A stretch of 64,000 nucleotides of DNA from DATBHM01 sp963772375 (GTDB taxonomy: Bacteria; Actinomycetota; UBA4738; JACQTL01): positions 620,001-684,000 of the forward strand of contig CAVYXG010000001.1 in NCBI GenBank assembly GCA_963772375.1. Reading direction: 5' to 3'. The position numbers and the translations under genes are program-made. Below the pieces are notes generated by a model, which ran no database searches, had not been told where the DNA came from, and saw only the letters and a list, made by a program, of their open reading frames with translations. This document shows, piece by piece, positions 25,008-33,647 of this stretch. Numbering within the stretch: position 1 is the stretch's first letter; each line of letters starts with the position of its first letter.

Positions 25008-26067
25008 GGGTGGTCACCTTCGTCGCCATCTCGAGCATTCCCGGGCGGAGGCCACGCCTCGCCGCCACCCGCCACGCCAGGAGCTGGAACGGCACCGCCG
25101 CGACGGCCGGGGCCAGGCGGCGGTCGAGCTCGCCGATCGCCACCGTGTCGGCGCCGGGCACGGGGTCCTCGCCGGGCTGCAGCACCAGGATGGATGCGCC
25201 GGCGGCCGCCAGCTCGGCGGCGAGCCCGCGATCCAGCTCGTACGTCGCGGGCTCCGTGGCGACGATGGCCGCGGCCAGGCCCGGGCCGGCGAGCTCCAGC
25301 GGCCCGTGCCGGAACTGGGCCGACTCGAGCGCCTCGACGGGGATCCGAGCGGCCTCCTTCGCCACGAGGGCCCCGAGCTCCGAGGCCGCGCGGGCCGAGC
25401 CCCGGCCGAGCAGGACGACGGTCGGCCGCTCGCCGAACCAGGCACCGAACCGGTCGGCGGCACCCTCCGCGTCCACCAGCAGCCGGTCCGCCGCCGCACC
25501 GGCCGCCTCCGTCCCCGCTGCGACCCTCGCCAGCGCCTCCACCGTCGGGCGCCCCGCCAGCACCTCCGCGAGCGCCGCCAGCACGACCAGCGAGGCCGCG
25601 AAGCTCATGGTCGACGGCCCCAGCTCGAGACCGGCCGACGTGTCCAGGGACACGTCGGCCGCCGACGCCAGTGGGTTGTCGTCGCCGTTCGTCACGGCAA
25701 CGACGACGGGCCGCCCCGTGGGCCCGAGCTCCGCGACCAGCCGGACCGCCTCCGCGCTCCGGCCCGACTGGCTGACCACCACGAGGAGGTCGTCCGGCCC
25801 CAGCTGACGCCGCCGGAAGTGCAGCAGCTCCGCCGTGTCGACCATCGAGACCTGGGCGCCGAGCCCCGCGAGGACGGTGACCGGCGCGTAGCAGGCCGCG
25901 TAGGACGCCCCCATCCCGGTGAAGACGACCGACCGACGACGCGCGGAGCCCACGCGGTCGAGCGCCCCCGCCTGCGGCTCGAGCCGATCCGACGCCCGCC
26001 GCATCGCCGCGGGCTGACCGGCGATCTCCTCCAGGAATCGATCAGGAAACTTTCCTAACGATTTCAC
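25000..26067 (-). CDS. SIS-domain sugar-phosphate isomerase/deaminase (GlmS C-domain-like)
   Basis: The 355-residue protein has two SIS domains: FTGMGASYAACYAPVTVLAG then VVSQSGRSAEAVRLV, and VVLLGRGSARAASELGALVA then ESAQFRHGPLELAG. This is the GlmS isomerase-half layout without the glutaminase domain, as in glucosamine-6-phosphate deaminases of the AgaS/GlmD type. It would turn an amino-sugar phosphate into fructose-6-phosphate. The start used is GTG at 26067, eight or so bases after the predicted transcription start (-10 TAGGGT on the minus strand, 26083-26088). Codons 4-8 form a palindromic operator. Confidence 0.82.
   Translation of the reverse strand: MKSLGKFPDRFLEEIAGQPAAMRRASDRLEPQAGALDRVGSARRRSVVFTGMGASYAACYAPVTVLAGLGAQVSMVDTAELLHFRRRQLGPDDLLVVVSQSGRSAEAVRLVAELGPTGRPVVVAVTNGDDNPLASAADVSLDTSAGLELGPSTMSFAASLVVLAALAEVLAGRPTVEALARVAAGTEAAGAAADRLLVDAEGAADRFGAWFGERPTVVLLGRGSARAASELGALVAKEAARIPVEALESAQFRHGPLELAGPGLAAAIVATEPATYELDRGLAAELAAAGASILVLQPGEDPVPGADTVAIGELDRRLAPAVAAVPFQLLAWRVAARRGLRPGMLEMATKVTTRE
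26042..26058. promoter_or_regulatory. Palindromic operator of the carbohydrate divergon (ROK-type)
   Basis: AGGAAA (26044-26049) and TTTCCT (26051-26056) are perfect inverted arms around one C, flanked by TCA and AAC. It lies at the very start of the minus-strand SIS gene, downstream of its -10 (TAGGGT, 26083-26088), so a bound protein would block that promoter. The ROK regulator encoded at 27448 is the obvious candidate; ROK sites in actinobacteria are often T/A-rich palindromes of this sort. Binding is inferred. Confidence 0.5.
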
Positions 26068-26120
26068 GCAGCGCGCACTCTACCCTAGGATGGCGCCACC
26101 ATGAAAGCGGTCGTCGCCCC

Positions 26121-27395
26121 GTGGGCGTGAAGGTCGCCGTGGTCGGCGCGGGCAGCACGTACACCCCGGAGCTCATCGAGGGGTTCGTGGCCCACGGCGA
26201 CCGCCTGCCGGTCGACGAGCTGGCCCTGCTGGACGTCGACGCCGAGCGACTCGAGTTGGTCGGCCGCCTGTCCGAACGGATCCTGGCCCGCCAGGGGTGG
26301 ACCGGCCGCCTTGGCGTGACGCGGGATCGGGACCGCGCCCTCGACGGCGTCTCGTTCGTCGTCTGCCAGATCCGGGTCGGGGGGCAGTCGGCCCGGCTGC
26401 TCGACGAGACGATCCCTCTGGAGTTCGGCTGCATCGGGCAGGAGACCACCGGCCCGGGGGGGTTCGCCAAGGCGCTCCGGACGGTCCCCGTGGTCCTGGA
26501 TCTGGCGGAGGCGACCGCACGGTGGGGCGCGCCCGGTGCGTGGTTCGTCGACTTCGCCAATCCGGTCGGGATCGTCACCCAGGCCCTGCTCGACGAGGGC
26601 CACCGGGCGATCGGGCTGTGCAACGTGGCCATCACGCTGCGGCGCCGGCTGGCCGTGATGCTCGGCGTGGAATGGGAACGGGTCGAGCTCGAACACGTCG
26701 GCCTCAACCACCTCACGTGGGTGCGGGAGGTTCGCCTGGACGGCGTCGATGTGCTTCCTGACCTGCTGGAACGCCGGGCGGATGAGCTCGGCGCCGAGGT
26801 GGACCTCCCGGGCGAGCTGCTGCGGCTGCTCGGGACGATCCCCTCGTACTACCTCCGGTACTACTACCTGGCCGACGAGGTGCTCGCCGAGGAGCGGTCA
26901 CCCGGCCACCGGCCCCGGGCCGAGGAGGTCATGGCCATCGAACGGGAGTTGCTGGAGCGGTACCGCGACCCGGCGCTCGACCGGAAGCCCGAGCTCCTGG
27001 CCAGCCGGGGAGGTTCGTTCTACAGCGAGGCCGCCGTCCGGCTGATGGCGTCGCTGCACGCCGGAACGGGCGACGTCCAGGAGGTGAACGTCCAGGCGGG
27101 CGAGGCGCTACCCGGCCTGCCCCCGGACGCCGTGGTGGAGGTTCCGGCTCGGATCGATCACGGCGGCGCCCACCCGGAGCCGCTGGACCGCCTGGCCCCG
27201 GAGCTGCTCGGCTTGGTCGAGCACGCGAAGGCCTACGAGCGCCTCACCGTCGATGCGGCCGTCACCGGCCGTCGCGACGTGGCCCTCAAGGCGCTCGCCA
27301 CCAACCCGCTCGTCCCCTCCTACGGCGTCGCCGCCCCCCTGCTCGACGCGCTCCTCGAGGCCAACCGCGGACATCTCCCACGGTTCTTCGCTTGA
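26121..27395 (+). CDS. GH4 NAD-dependent 6-phospho-beta-glucosidase
   Basis: The 424-residue protein begins with the NAD-binding turn KVAVVGAGSTYTPELIEGFV. Family blocks are IGQETTGPGGFAKALRTVPV, VDFANPVGIVTQALL, GLCNVAITLRRR (the metal-binding Cys) and VGLNHLTWVREV (the metal His). GH4 enzymes use NAD and Mn to cut 6-phospho-glycosides by an oxidation-elimination mechanism. The substrate must be phosphorylated, yet no PTS is nearby and the kinases in the island could supply the phosphate. The start is GTG 26121 (GTG 26127 is also possible). It is divergent from the SIS operon. Confidence 0.88.
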   Translation: MGVKVAVVGAGSTYTPELIEGFVAHGDRLPVDELALLDVDAERLELVGRLSERILARQGWTGRLGVTRDRDRALDGVSFVVCQIRVGGQSARLLDETIPLEFGCIGQETTGPGGFAKALRTVPVVLDLAEATARWGAPGAWFVDFANPVGIVTQALLDEGHRAIGLCNVAITLRRRLAVMLGVEWERVELEHVGLNHLTWVREVRLDGVDVLPDLLERRADELGAEVDLPGELLRLLGTIPSYYLRYYYLADEVLAEERSPGHRPRAEEVMAIERELLERYRDPALDRKPELLASRGGSFYSEAAVRLMASLHAGTGDVQEVNVQAGEALPGLPPDAVVEVPARIDHGGAHPEPLDRLAPELLGLVEHAKAYERLTVDAAVTGRRDVALKALATNPLVPSYGVAAPLLDALLEANRGHLPRFFA

Positions 27396-27447
27396 CGGGG
27401 GCGCGACCACGACATATCGTCCGCCCAACCGGAAGGGTTCTTTACTA

Positions 27448-28788
27448 TTGCCGCCCGTTCCACCGGGTGAACCGTGGACGAACGGCGGCGGGGAGACACC
27501 GACGAACCACCATCCGCGCCTCACCGCGGGAACGCCCGGGCTGCTGCGGTCCATGAACCAGCGCGCCGTCCTGGAGCTCATGCGTGAACGCGGCCCGCTC
27601 TCCCGGGCGCAGGTGGCCCGCGACACGGGCCTGTCCAAGCCCACCGTCTCCCTGGCCCTCGCCTCCCTGCACGCGGCCGGCCTTGTCCGGGACGTCGGGC
27701 GGTCCACCGGCGGCAAGGGGCCGGGAGCCGTGCTGTACGAGCTGAACCCCGACGCCGGATGGGTCGTCGGCATCGACGTGGGCCGGCGGTGGGTGCACGC
27801 CGCGATCGCCGACATCACGGGCGGGATCGTGGCCCGGCGGTCCGAGCGCGCCCGGGCCCGAAGCGCCCGGTCGCTGATCGGGCAGATCGGCGACGTCGCC
27901 CATCACCTCGCGGCGGAGGCCGGCATCGACTGGGAGCAGGTCACGCACGCCACGATCGGCAGCCCCGGCGTGTTCGACCCCCGGCGGGGGCTCATGGAGA
28001 TGGCGCCCAACCTTCCCGGATGGGGGCGGCAGGGCATCGTGGAGGCGGTGCGCGAGCACCTGGGGACCAACGTTGCCTTCGAGAACGACGTGAACTTGGC
28101 GGCCCTCGGCGAGCGGGCCCGGGGGCACGGGCGAACGTTCTCCGACTTCGTGTACCTGTGGATCGGCACCGGCATCGGCATCGGCATCGTCCTGGGCGGC
28201 GAGCTCTACCGCGGGTCGCGCGGGGCCGCCGGCGAGATCGGCTACCTCCCCATCGGATCCAGGGATCCCGCAACCCGGGCCGCCCGGCGCCGCGGGGCGT
28301 TCGAGGAGGCCGCCGCCGCGGGGGGCATCGTGAACCTGGCCCGGGAGGTCGGCCTGCAGGGTGCCGACACGGCGGAGCAGGTGTTCGCAGCGGCCCGGCG
28401 GGGCGACCGGCTGGCGATCCGGGCGGTGGCGGTCGAGGCCCACCTGCTGGCGCTCGGGGTCGCGTCGATCGTTCCGGTCCTCGATCCGGAGGCCGTCATC
28501 CTGGGGGGCGGCGTCGGGAGGAGCGGCGACCTCCTGATCGAGCCCATCGAACGGGAGCTCCACGCGCGTTCCCCGTTCCGGCCCCGCATCATGGTGTCCG
28601 CGCTCGGCGAGGAGGCGGTCCTCGAGGGCGCGGTCGCGACGGCCCTCGAGGCCGGCCGGCGGGCGGTGTTCGACCGCCCCGCGGGCCGACCCGGTGCCGG
28701 ACCCGAGCCCGACCCGCGCGCGGCGGCGTTCGCCCGCGCGATCCCGACCGTGGAGGCGCTCCACGCGGCGCATGGAGGAGGTTCGTGA
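27448..28788 (+). CDS. ROK-family transcriptional regulator
   Basis: The product is about 446 residues. An N-terminal winged helix (LLRSMNQRAVLELMRERGPL, then SRAQVARDTGLSKPTVSLAL) precedes a ROK sugar-kinase-like domain (WVVGIDVGRRWVHAAIADI, then ENDVNLAALGERARG and LWIGTGIGIGIVLGGELYRG). The usual ROK zinc motif CGCGxxGCxE is replaced by SRDPATRAARRRGAFEE, so the structural zinc appears lost. The start is unsure: TTG 27448 is in frame, while the next ATG (27553) would cut into the helix. It likely represses the divergon via the 26044 palindrome and responds to a sugar or sugar phosphate. Its stop overlaps the next ATG. Confidence 0.85.
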   Translation: MPPVPPGEPWTNGGGETPTNHHPRLTAGTPGLLRSMNQRAVLELMRERGPLSRAQVARDTGLSKPTVSLALASLHAAGLVRDVGRSTGGKGPGAVLYELNPDAGWVVGIDVGRRWVHAAIADITGGIVARRSERARARSARSLIGQIGDVAHHLAAEAGIDWEQVTHATIGSPGVFDPRRGLMEMAPNLPGWGRQGIVEAVREHLGTNVAFENDVNLAALGERARGHGRTFSDFVYLWIGTGIGIGIVLGGELYRGSRGAAGEIGYLPIGSRDPATRAARRRGAFEEAAAAGGIVNLAREVGLQGADTAEQVFAAARRGDRLAIRAVAVEAHLLALGVASIVPVLDPEAVILGGGVGRSGDLLIEPIERELHARSPFRPRIMVSALGEEAVLEGAVATALEAGRRAVFDRPAGRPGAGPEPDPRAAAFARAIPTVEALHAAHGGGS

Positions 28789-30164
28789 TGAGGATGGGTG
28801 GCTCTCGCGCGGTGGTGGCCGCGCTCGTTTCGCTCGCGCTGCTGGGCGCCGCCTGCGGCGGCGGTGGCGGCGGGGGCGGGGGAACATCCTCGGCCTGCCC
28901 GGCCGGAGGGGGCGGATCCCCGGCGGCCGTCGCGGGGCACCAGCCCGTCACGCTGTGCATCTGGGTGCCGTTCGCCAACCCGGAGTTCTCCGAGTTCAAG
29001 ACCGTGATCTCCGCCTTCCATCAGAAGTACCCCTGGATCACCGTGGTCTCGGTCCCGAACAAGAACGACACCGACGTGCTGAACGCCATCCACGCCGGCG
29101 CCGCCCCCGACGTCGCCGTCGAGGGCATCCCGGACAACGCCCCGAAGTACTGCAGCTCCGACGCCTACGTCGACCTCAACCCGGACCTCAAGAAGGACAA
29201 CATCGACGTCACGAAGATCGTGCCGGCCGGGGCGCTCGCCTACACGAGCTATCAGGGGAACCAGTGCATGCTGCCGATGCTCACCGACGCGTACGGGCTC
29301 TACTACAACACCGACATGTTCAAAGCGGCCGGCATCACCAGCCCGCCGAAGACGTACTCGGATCTGTTCACCGACGTGAAGAAGCTCACGCAGCTCAACC
29401 CGGACGGGTCGATCAAGGTGGCCGGGTTCCTCCCGCTCGCCACGGGCGACTACGAGCTGGCCAACTTCGTGAACGGCGTGTACTCCGACGCGAAGTGGTA
29501 CGGACCGGACGGGAAGTCGACGCTCGCGACCGACCCCCGGTTCGCCCAGCTCCTCGCGTTCACCAAGTCGATGACGGACTGGCTGGACTACGCGAAGCTG
29601 CGCCGGTTCTTCGCGCAGAACGGCGGCGAGGACACCGAGTTCTCTCCGTCGAACCTGTTCGAGAACGGCAAGCTGGCGATGGACTTCGATGGCGAGTGGC
29701 GGGTCGGGTTCATCAAGAACGACAAGTCGACCGTCCCCTACGCGACCGCCCCGTTCCCGGTGGCCGACGACCATCCGGAGCTGTACGGCACCGGCCAGAT
29801 CGGAGGGTCGACCATCGGCATCCCCCGCAACCCGGCCCACCCGGCGGAGGATTGGCTGCTGGTGAAGTACCTCGCGCTGGACACCACCGCGGAAAAGATG
29901 CTGGCCGAGCAGCTCCACAACATCCCCACCGTGGTGGGAGCGCTGAACGACTCCGCGCTCACCAGCGACCCGCACTTCAAGACGTTCCTGGACATCTTCG
30001 CCAACCCCCACTCGCGCTACAAGCAGATCAACACGCTCGGGTTCACGGACTCGACGCTGTACGGCGCGTTCGTCGACAAGTACCTGGCCGGCACGGCGCA
30101 GCTCCAGTCCGGCCTCGAGGGGGTCGCGAAGCAGATCGACGACCAGCTGCAGCTGGGGTCGTGA
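28788..30164 (+). CDS. Sugar ABC transporter substrate-binding lipoprotein
   Basis: The 458-residue protein has a lipobox (LLGAAC, Cys about 23) followed by a run of nine glycines and a flexible linker. A family-1 extracellular solute-binding domain follows: FSEFKTVISAFHQKYPWITV, AAPDVAVEGI, LPMLTDAYGLYYNTDMFKAA and KLAMDFDGEWRVGFIKND. It captures oligosaccharides for the permeases that follow. GGAGGAGG lies upstream of the ATG, which overlaps the ROK stop (TGATG). Confidence 0.9.
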   Translation: MRMGGSRAVVAALVSLALLGAACGGGGGGGGGTSSACPAGGGGSPAAVAGHQPVTLCIWVPFANPEFSEFKTVISAFHQKYPWITVVSVPNKNDTDVLNAIHAGAAPDVAVEGIPDNAPKYCSSDAYVDLNPDLKKDNIDVTKIVPAGALAYTSYQGNQCMLPMLTDAYGLYYNTDMFKAAGITSPPKTYSDLFTDVKKLTQLNPDGSIKVAGFLPLATGDYELANFVNGVYSDAKWYGPDGKSTLATDPRFAQLLAFTKSMTDWLDYAKLRRFFAQNGGEDTEFSPSNLFENGKLAMDFDGEWRVGFIKNDKSTVPYATAPFPVADDHPELYGTGQIGGSTIGIPRNPAHPAEDWLLVKYLALDTTAEKMLAEQLHNIPTVVGALNDSALTSDPHFKTFLDIFANPHSRYKQINTLGFTDSTLYGAFVDKYLAGTAQLQSGLEGVAKQIDDQLQLGS

Positions 30165-30189
30165 ACCGGATGGGAGGCCGGCCATCGAG

Positions 30190-31143
30190 GTGACCACGGC
30201 GGCCGGGCGTCCGTCGCCGGACGCCCGGCCCCTCCCCAGGAAGAGCCGCCGCCGGTGGCGGCGCCGCGGCGTCGTGCTGGTGTTCATGTCGCCCTGGGTG
30301 GTCGGGTTCGCCGTGTTCTACCTGTTCCCGATGCTCGCCACCCTGTACTACTCGTTCACCAGCTACGACTCGTTCTCCTCGCCGCGCTGGACCGGCCTCA
30401 CGAACTACCGGTTCATGTTCACCAAGGACCCCCAGTTCTGGGAGGCCCTGCGGAACACGGTCTGGATGATCCTCGTGCTGGTACCGCTGCAGGTGGTGTT
30501 CGCCATCGGTTGCGCGACCGTCCTCAACCGGGTGAAGCGCGGCGTCGGCGTGTACCGGACGATCTTCTTCCTGCCGACCATGGTGCCCGTCGTGGCCGCG
30601 GTGCTCGGGTTCGTCTTCCTGTTGAACCCGAACGGGCCCATCGACCACGTCGCCGGTCTCCTGCACCTGCCGCAGCCGGTGTGGTTCCAGGACCCCAAGT
30701 GGTCGAAGCCGGGCCTGGTGCTGCTCGGCCTGTGGTCGATCGGCAACGTCATGATCATCTTCCTGGCCGCGCTCCTCGACGTGCCGAGGCAGCTCTACGA
30801 GGCCGCCGACATCGAGGGGGCGAACGGCTGGCAGCGGTTCCGGTACGTCACGCTGCCGCTGATCTCCCCCGTCATCTTCTTCGCGGTGGTCACCGGAGTG
30901 ATCTACGGCTTCCAGTACTTCACGGAGGGGTACATCGCCGCCGGCGGACAGGGAAGCCTGGGGAACCCCCAGGGATCGCTGCTGTTCTACCCCGTCTGGC
31001 TCTACGAGCAGGGCTTCACCGCGTTCCACCTCGGCTACGCCTCGGCGATGGCATGGATGCTGTTCCTGGCCACCCTCCTCTGCACCGTCGTGCTCATCCG
31101 AACGTCCCGGCGGTGGGTGCACTACCAGGGAGGCCTCCGATAG
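30190..31143 (+). CDS. Sugar ABC transporter permease (MalF/UgpA type)
   Basis: The 317-residue membrane protein has six helices. It carries the N-terminal SPWVVGFAVFYLFPMLATLYYSF and the EAA loop YEAADIEGANGWQRFRYVTLP, which contacts the ATPase. It lies 25 bases after the binding protein. The second permease begins 38 bases after its end. Confidence 0.92.
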   Translation: MTTAAGRPSPDARPLPRKSRRRWRRRGVVLVFMSPWVVGFAVFYLFPMLATLYYSFTSYDSFSSPRWTGLTNYRFMFTKDPQFWEALRNTVWMILVLVPLQVVFAIGCATVLNRVKRGVGVYRTIFFLPTMVPVVAAVLGFVFLLNPNGPIDHVAGLLHLPQPVWFQDPKWSKPGLVLLGLWSIGNVMIIFLAALLDVPRQLYEAADIEGANGWQRFRYVTLPLISPVIFFAVVTGVIYGFQYFTEGYIAAGGQGSLGNPQGSLLFYPVWLYEQGFTAFHLGYASAMAWMLFLATLLCTVVLIRTSRRWVHYQGGLR

Positions 31144-31181
31144 CCGCCGGGACGGCGATCCGGCCGGAGGCGGCGCGGGCG

Positions 31182-32048
31182 GTGACCCGCCGGCCTCCAC
31201 CTCCCGGCGTGCGGCGGCGGCGGTTCCTGCAGTCGGTCGCCAACCACTCGATCGCGATCGCGCTGGGAATCGTGTTCCTGGCGCCGCTGGCGTTCATCGG
31301 CCTCACCGCGCTGATGACGCGCCAGCAGGCTCTGTCCACGAAGCTGTGGCCGCACCCGTTCAACTGGGCGAACTTCCGCGACGTGTTCCACATCTTCCCG
31401 CTGTGGCGCTACGGGCTGAACTCGGTGCTGTACGCGGGCCTGTCGACTGTGGGCGTGGTCGTGTCCTCGGTCCCCGTCGCGTACGCGCTCTCGCGGCTGC
31501 GGTGGAGGGGCCGCGACGCCACGCTGGTGGTGGTGCTCGCCACGCTCATGCTTCCCGCGCAGGTCACCGTGGTGCCGCTGTACGTCATCTTCTCCAAGCT
31601 CCACTGGATCGGGTCGCTGAAGCCGCTGATCGTGCCGGCGTTCTTCGGCGACGCGTTCTCGATCTTCCTGCTACGACAGTTCTTCCTGACCATCCCGAAC
31701 GAGCTGTCCGACGCGGCGCGCGTGGACGGGGCCGGGGAGTTCCAGATCATGATGCGGGTGATCGTGCCGCTCGCGAAGGCCGGGATCGCGGCGGTGGCGC
31801 TGTTCCAGTTCCTGTTCGCCTGGAACGACTTCTTCAACCCGCTGGTGTTCTCCGGCAGCAACCCGCGTTCGCTCACGCTGGCCGTCGGCCTCGCGCAGCT
31901 GGTGGAGAGCGAACAGGTCCACCTCGGCGTGCTGTGGAACATCGAGATGGCGGCATCCGTGCTGTTCATGCTGCCGGTCATCGTGCTGTTCTTCCTGGCC
32001 CAGCGGGTGTTCATCGAGGGGGTGACCCTCACCGGCGTCAAGGGCTGA
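31182..32048 (+). CDS. Sugar ABC transporter permease (MalG/UgpE type)
   Basis: The 288-residue membrane protein carries the EAA loop SDAARVDGAGEFQIMMRVIVP and the C-terminal block FLAQRVFIEGVTLTGVKG, typical of the second permease of family-1 sugar importers. The GTG at 31182 is chosen, with GGAGG about 12 bases upstream; no ATG fits. It completes an importer whose ATPase is encoded on the other arm of the divergon. Confidence 0.92.
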   Translation: MTRRPPPPGVRRRRFLQSVANHSIAIALGIVFLAPLAFIGLTALMTRQQALSTKLWPHPFNWANFRDVFHIFPLWRYGLNSVLYAGLSTVGVVVSSVPVAYALSRLRWRGRDATLVVVLATLMLPAQVTVVPLYVIFSKLHWIGSLKPLIVPAFFGDAFSIFLLRQFFLTIPNELSDAARVDGAGEFQIMMRVIVPLAKAGIAAVALFQFLFAWNDFFNPLVFSGSNPRSLTLAVGLAQLVESEQVHLGVLWNIEMAASVLFMLPVIVLFFLAQRVFIEGVTLTGVKG

Positions 32049-32057
32049 CGCGGCGGG

Positions 32058-33047
32058 TCAGGCCGGCACGCCGACGATCCAGCGCCGGGCGGCATCGGCG
32101 AGCCGCTCCCGCACACCGCCGCCCGGCACCGACCCGGCGAGCTCCATCGCGAGGAGCGCGCTGCCGATCACCGGCGGCGCGTCGAGCAGCACCGGACGCG
32201 CGCCGGGCGCAACCGCCCTGACCGTTCGCTCGAGGGCCTCCTGCAGCACCGCGGTCCCGGCCCGCCACAGCCCCCCGGCGAGGACGACGTCGAACGCCGC
32301 ACGCTCCATGCCCAGCCGCCGGATGACGTAGCCGGCGGCGTCGCCCAGGGACTCGGCGGCGCGACGGAGCACGCCCAGCGCGACCTCGTCGCCATCGTGC
32401 GCCGCCCTGGCGACCACGGGGGCGAACGCGGATGCGTCGATCCGGCCCCGCGCGGTTCCCTCGAGGAAGTCCTCGACGCCCGAGGCCCCTGCGGCGGCGG
32501 GGAGCGTCTCCGTGAGCACGGTCCGGGATCCCCGGCCCAGGTACGCCATGGCCACGGCTCCGACCCCCGCCTCCGAGACCTCCGAGGCGCTCCCGCTGTC
32601 GCCGAACGTCGGCCCCAGCCCGAGGGTCCGGGCCTGCTCGCCCCGGTCGTTCTGGCCCGCAACCACCGACCCGGTCCCGGCGGCCACCACCAGCCCGAAG
32701 CTGTTCGCCGTCCCCGCCCGGAGCGCGGCGAACGCGTCGTTCATGATCCAGGTCGGACCGTCGACGCCCATTGCCTCGGGCAGGCCCCCCAGCCGCTCCT
32801 CGTCGATCGCGAAGTCCACGCCGGCAAGCGCGAACACCGCGGCGGCCACGGCGCCGGGGTCGGTCGCGGCCGCGTCGAACGCCGCCCGGACGCACGCCCG
32901 GAGCGCCCCGCCCGCCGCCACGATCCCGACGTCCTCCCAGTTGCCCGAATCGCGGTTCGCGCCCGCGCCGAGGATGGCTCCGGAGGGATCCGCCACCACG
33001 GAGTGGCAGTGGGATCCGCCCGCCTCGACGCCCAGCACCAGGGTCAT
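32058..33047 (-). CDS. Second BadF/BadG-type sugar kinase
   Basis: The 329-residue ASKHA kinase has MTLVLGVEAGGSHCHSVVAD (phosphate-1), VVAAGTGSVVAGQNDRGEQ (phosphate-2 region) and VVLAGGLWRAG (adenosine). It is only distantly similar to the kinase at 23348, so it is unlikely to be a recent duplicate. It converges on the permease operon nine bases away. Two kinases in one island would allow one to phosphorylate an imported disaccharide and the other a released monosaccharide. Confidence 0.8.
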   Translation of the reverse strand: MTLVLGVEAGGSHCHSVVADPSGAILGAGANRDSGNWEDVGIVAAGGALRACVRAAFDAAATDPGAVAAAVFALAGVDFAIDEERLGGLPEAMGVDGPTWIMNDAFAALRAGTANSFGLVVAAGTGSVVAGQNDRGEQARTLGLGPTFGDSGSASEVSEAGVGAVAMAYLGRGSRTVLTETLPAAAGASGVEDFLEGTARGRIDASAFAPVVARAAHDGDEVALGVLRRAAESLGDAAGYVIRRLGMERAAFDVVLAGGLWRAGTAVLQEALERTVRAVAPGARPVLLDAPPVIGSALLAMELAGSVPGGGVRERLADAARRWIVGVPA

Positions 33048-33062
33048 CCGCCGAACCGTAGC

Positions 33063-33079
33063 ACCCGCCGAAGGTGGGT
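33063..33079 (-). terminator. Hairpin between hxlR-type gene and kinase gene
   Basis: ACCCGCC (33063-33069) pairs with GGTGGGT (33073-33079), including one G-U, around a GAA loop, in the 40-base gap downstream of the HxlR gene on the minus strand. It could terminate that gene or form part of the kinase leader. Confidence 0.35.
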
Positions 33080-33087
33080 CCGGGACG

Positions 33088-33552
33088 CTACGCGCCGCGG
33101 GCGATGGCGCCCGGGCCCGGCACCGCGCGCATGTCCCGTGCCCCCACCCGCTCGCCGCACTCGGGGCACACCATCGTGGGCGTCGAGGGCTTGCCGCACG
33201 CCCGGTGCTCGAGGACGACCGGCGGCCCGCTCTCGCCCGGGGCGTGCCGGTCGCCCCACTGCATCAGGGAGATGAGCACGGGGTACAGGTCGACGCCCTT
33301 CTCGGTGAGCCGGTACTCGAACCGCGGCGGATGGTCCTGGTACTGCCGCCGCTCGAGGATGCCGTGCTCGACGAGCGTCCGAAGACGGTCGGACAGGATG
33401 TTGCGCGCTGCGCCGGTGTTCCGCTGGAACTCCTCGAACCGCCGGACCCGGAAGAACGCCTCCCGCAGAACCAGCATCGTCCACCGTTCGCCGATGACCT
33501 CCAGCGTTCGGGCCACGGAACAGTTCTCGTTGGTGAACCAGCCGCGTTCCAT
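33088..33552 (-). CDS. HxlR-family transcriptional regulator with C-terminal zinc-ribbon
   Basis: The 154-residue protein shows the HxlR winged helix: ENCSVARTLEVIGERWTMLV, then LREAFFRVRRFEEFQRNTGA, NILSDRLRTLVEHGILERR and YRLTEKGVDLYPVL. A C-terminal RACGKPSTPTMVCPECGERV adds three or four cysteines that could bind metal or sense redox or aldehyde stress, as HxlR proteins often do. It is divergent from the GNAT gene across 95 bases with repeated GTTGCGAA elements. Confidence 0.88.
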   Translation of the reverse strand: MERGWFTNENCSVARTLEVIGERWTMLVLREAFFRVRRFEEFQRNTGAARNILSDRLRTLVEHGILERRQYQDHPPRFEYRLTEKGVDLYPVLISLMQWGDRHAPGESGPPVVLEHRACGKPSTPTMVCPECGERVGARDMRAVPGPGAIARGA

Positions 33553-33576
33553 CGCCCCGGCAGCGTAGCAGAGTGA

Positions 33577-33624
33577 GTTGCGAAACGAAACGAAGTCCTG
33601 TTAGAGTCCGTTGCGAACTGCAAC
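33577..33624. promoter_or_regulatory. Probable HxlR operator: two GTTGCGAA direct repeats, one with dyad
   Basis: GTTGCGAA occurs at 33577-33584 and 33610-33617, exactly 33 bases apart (about three helical turns). The second copy is part of a perfect inverted repeat GTTGC-GAACT-GCAAC (33610-33624). All lie between the divergent hxlR-type and GNAT genes, so they probably control both. Confidence 0.5.
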
Positions 33625-33647
33625 CCACTCGACGGCGAGGTGCGGAC

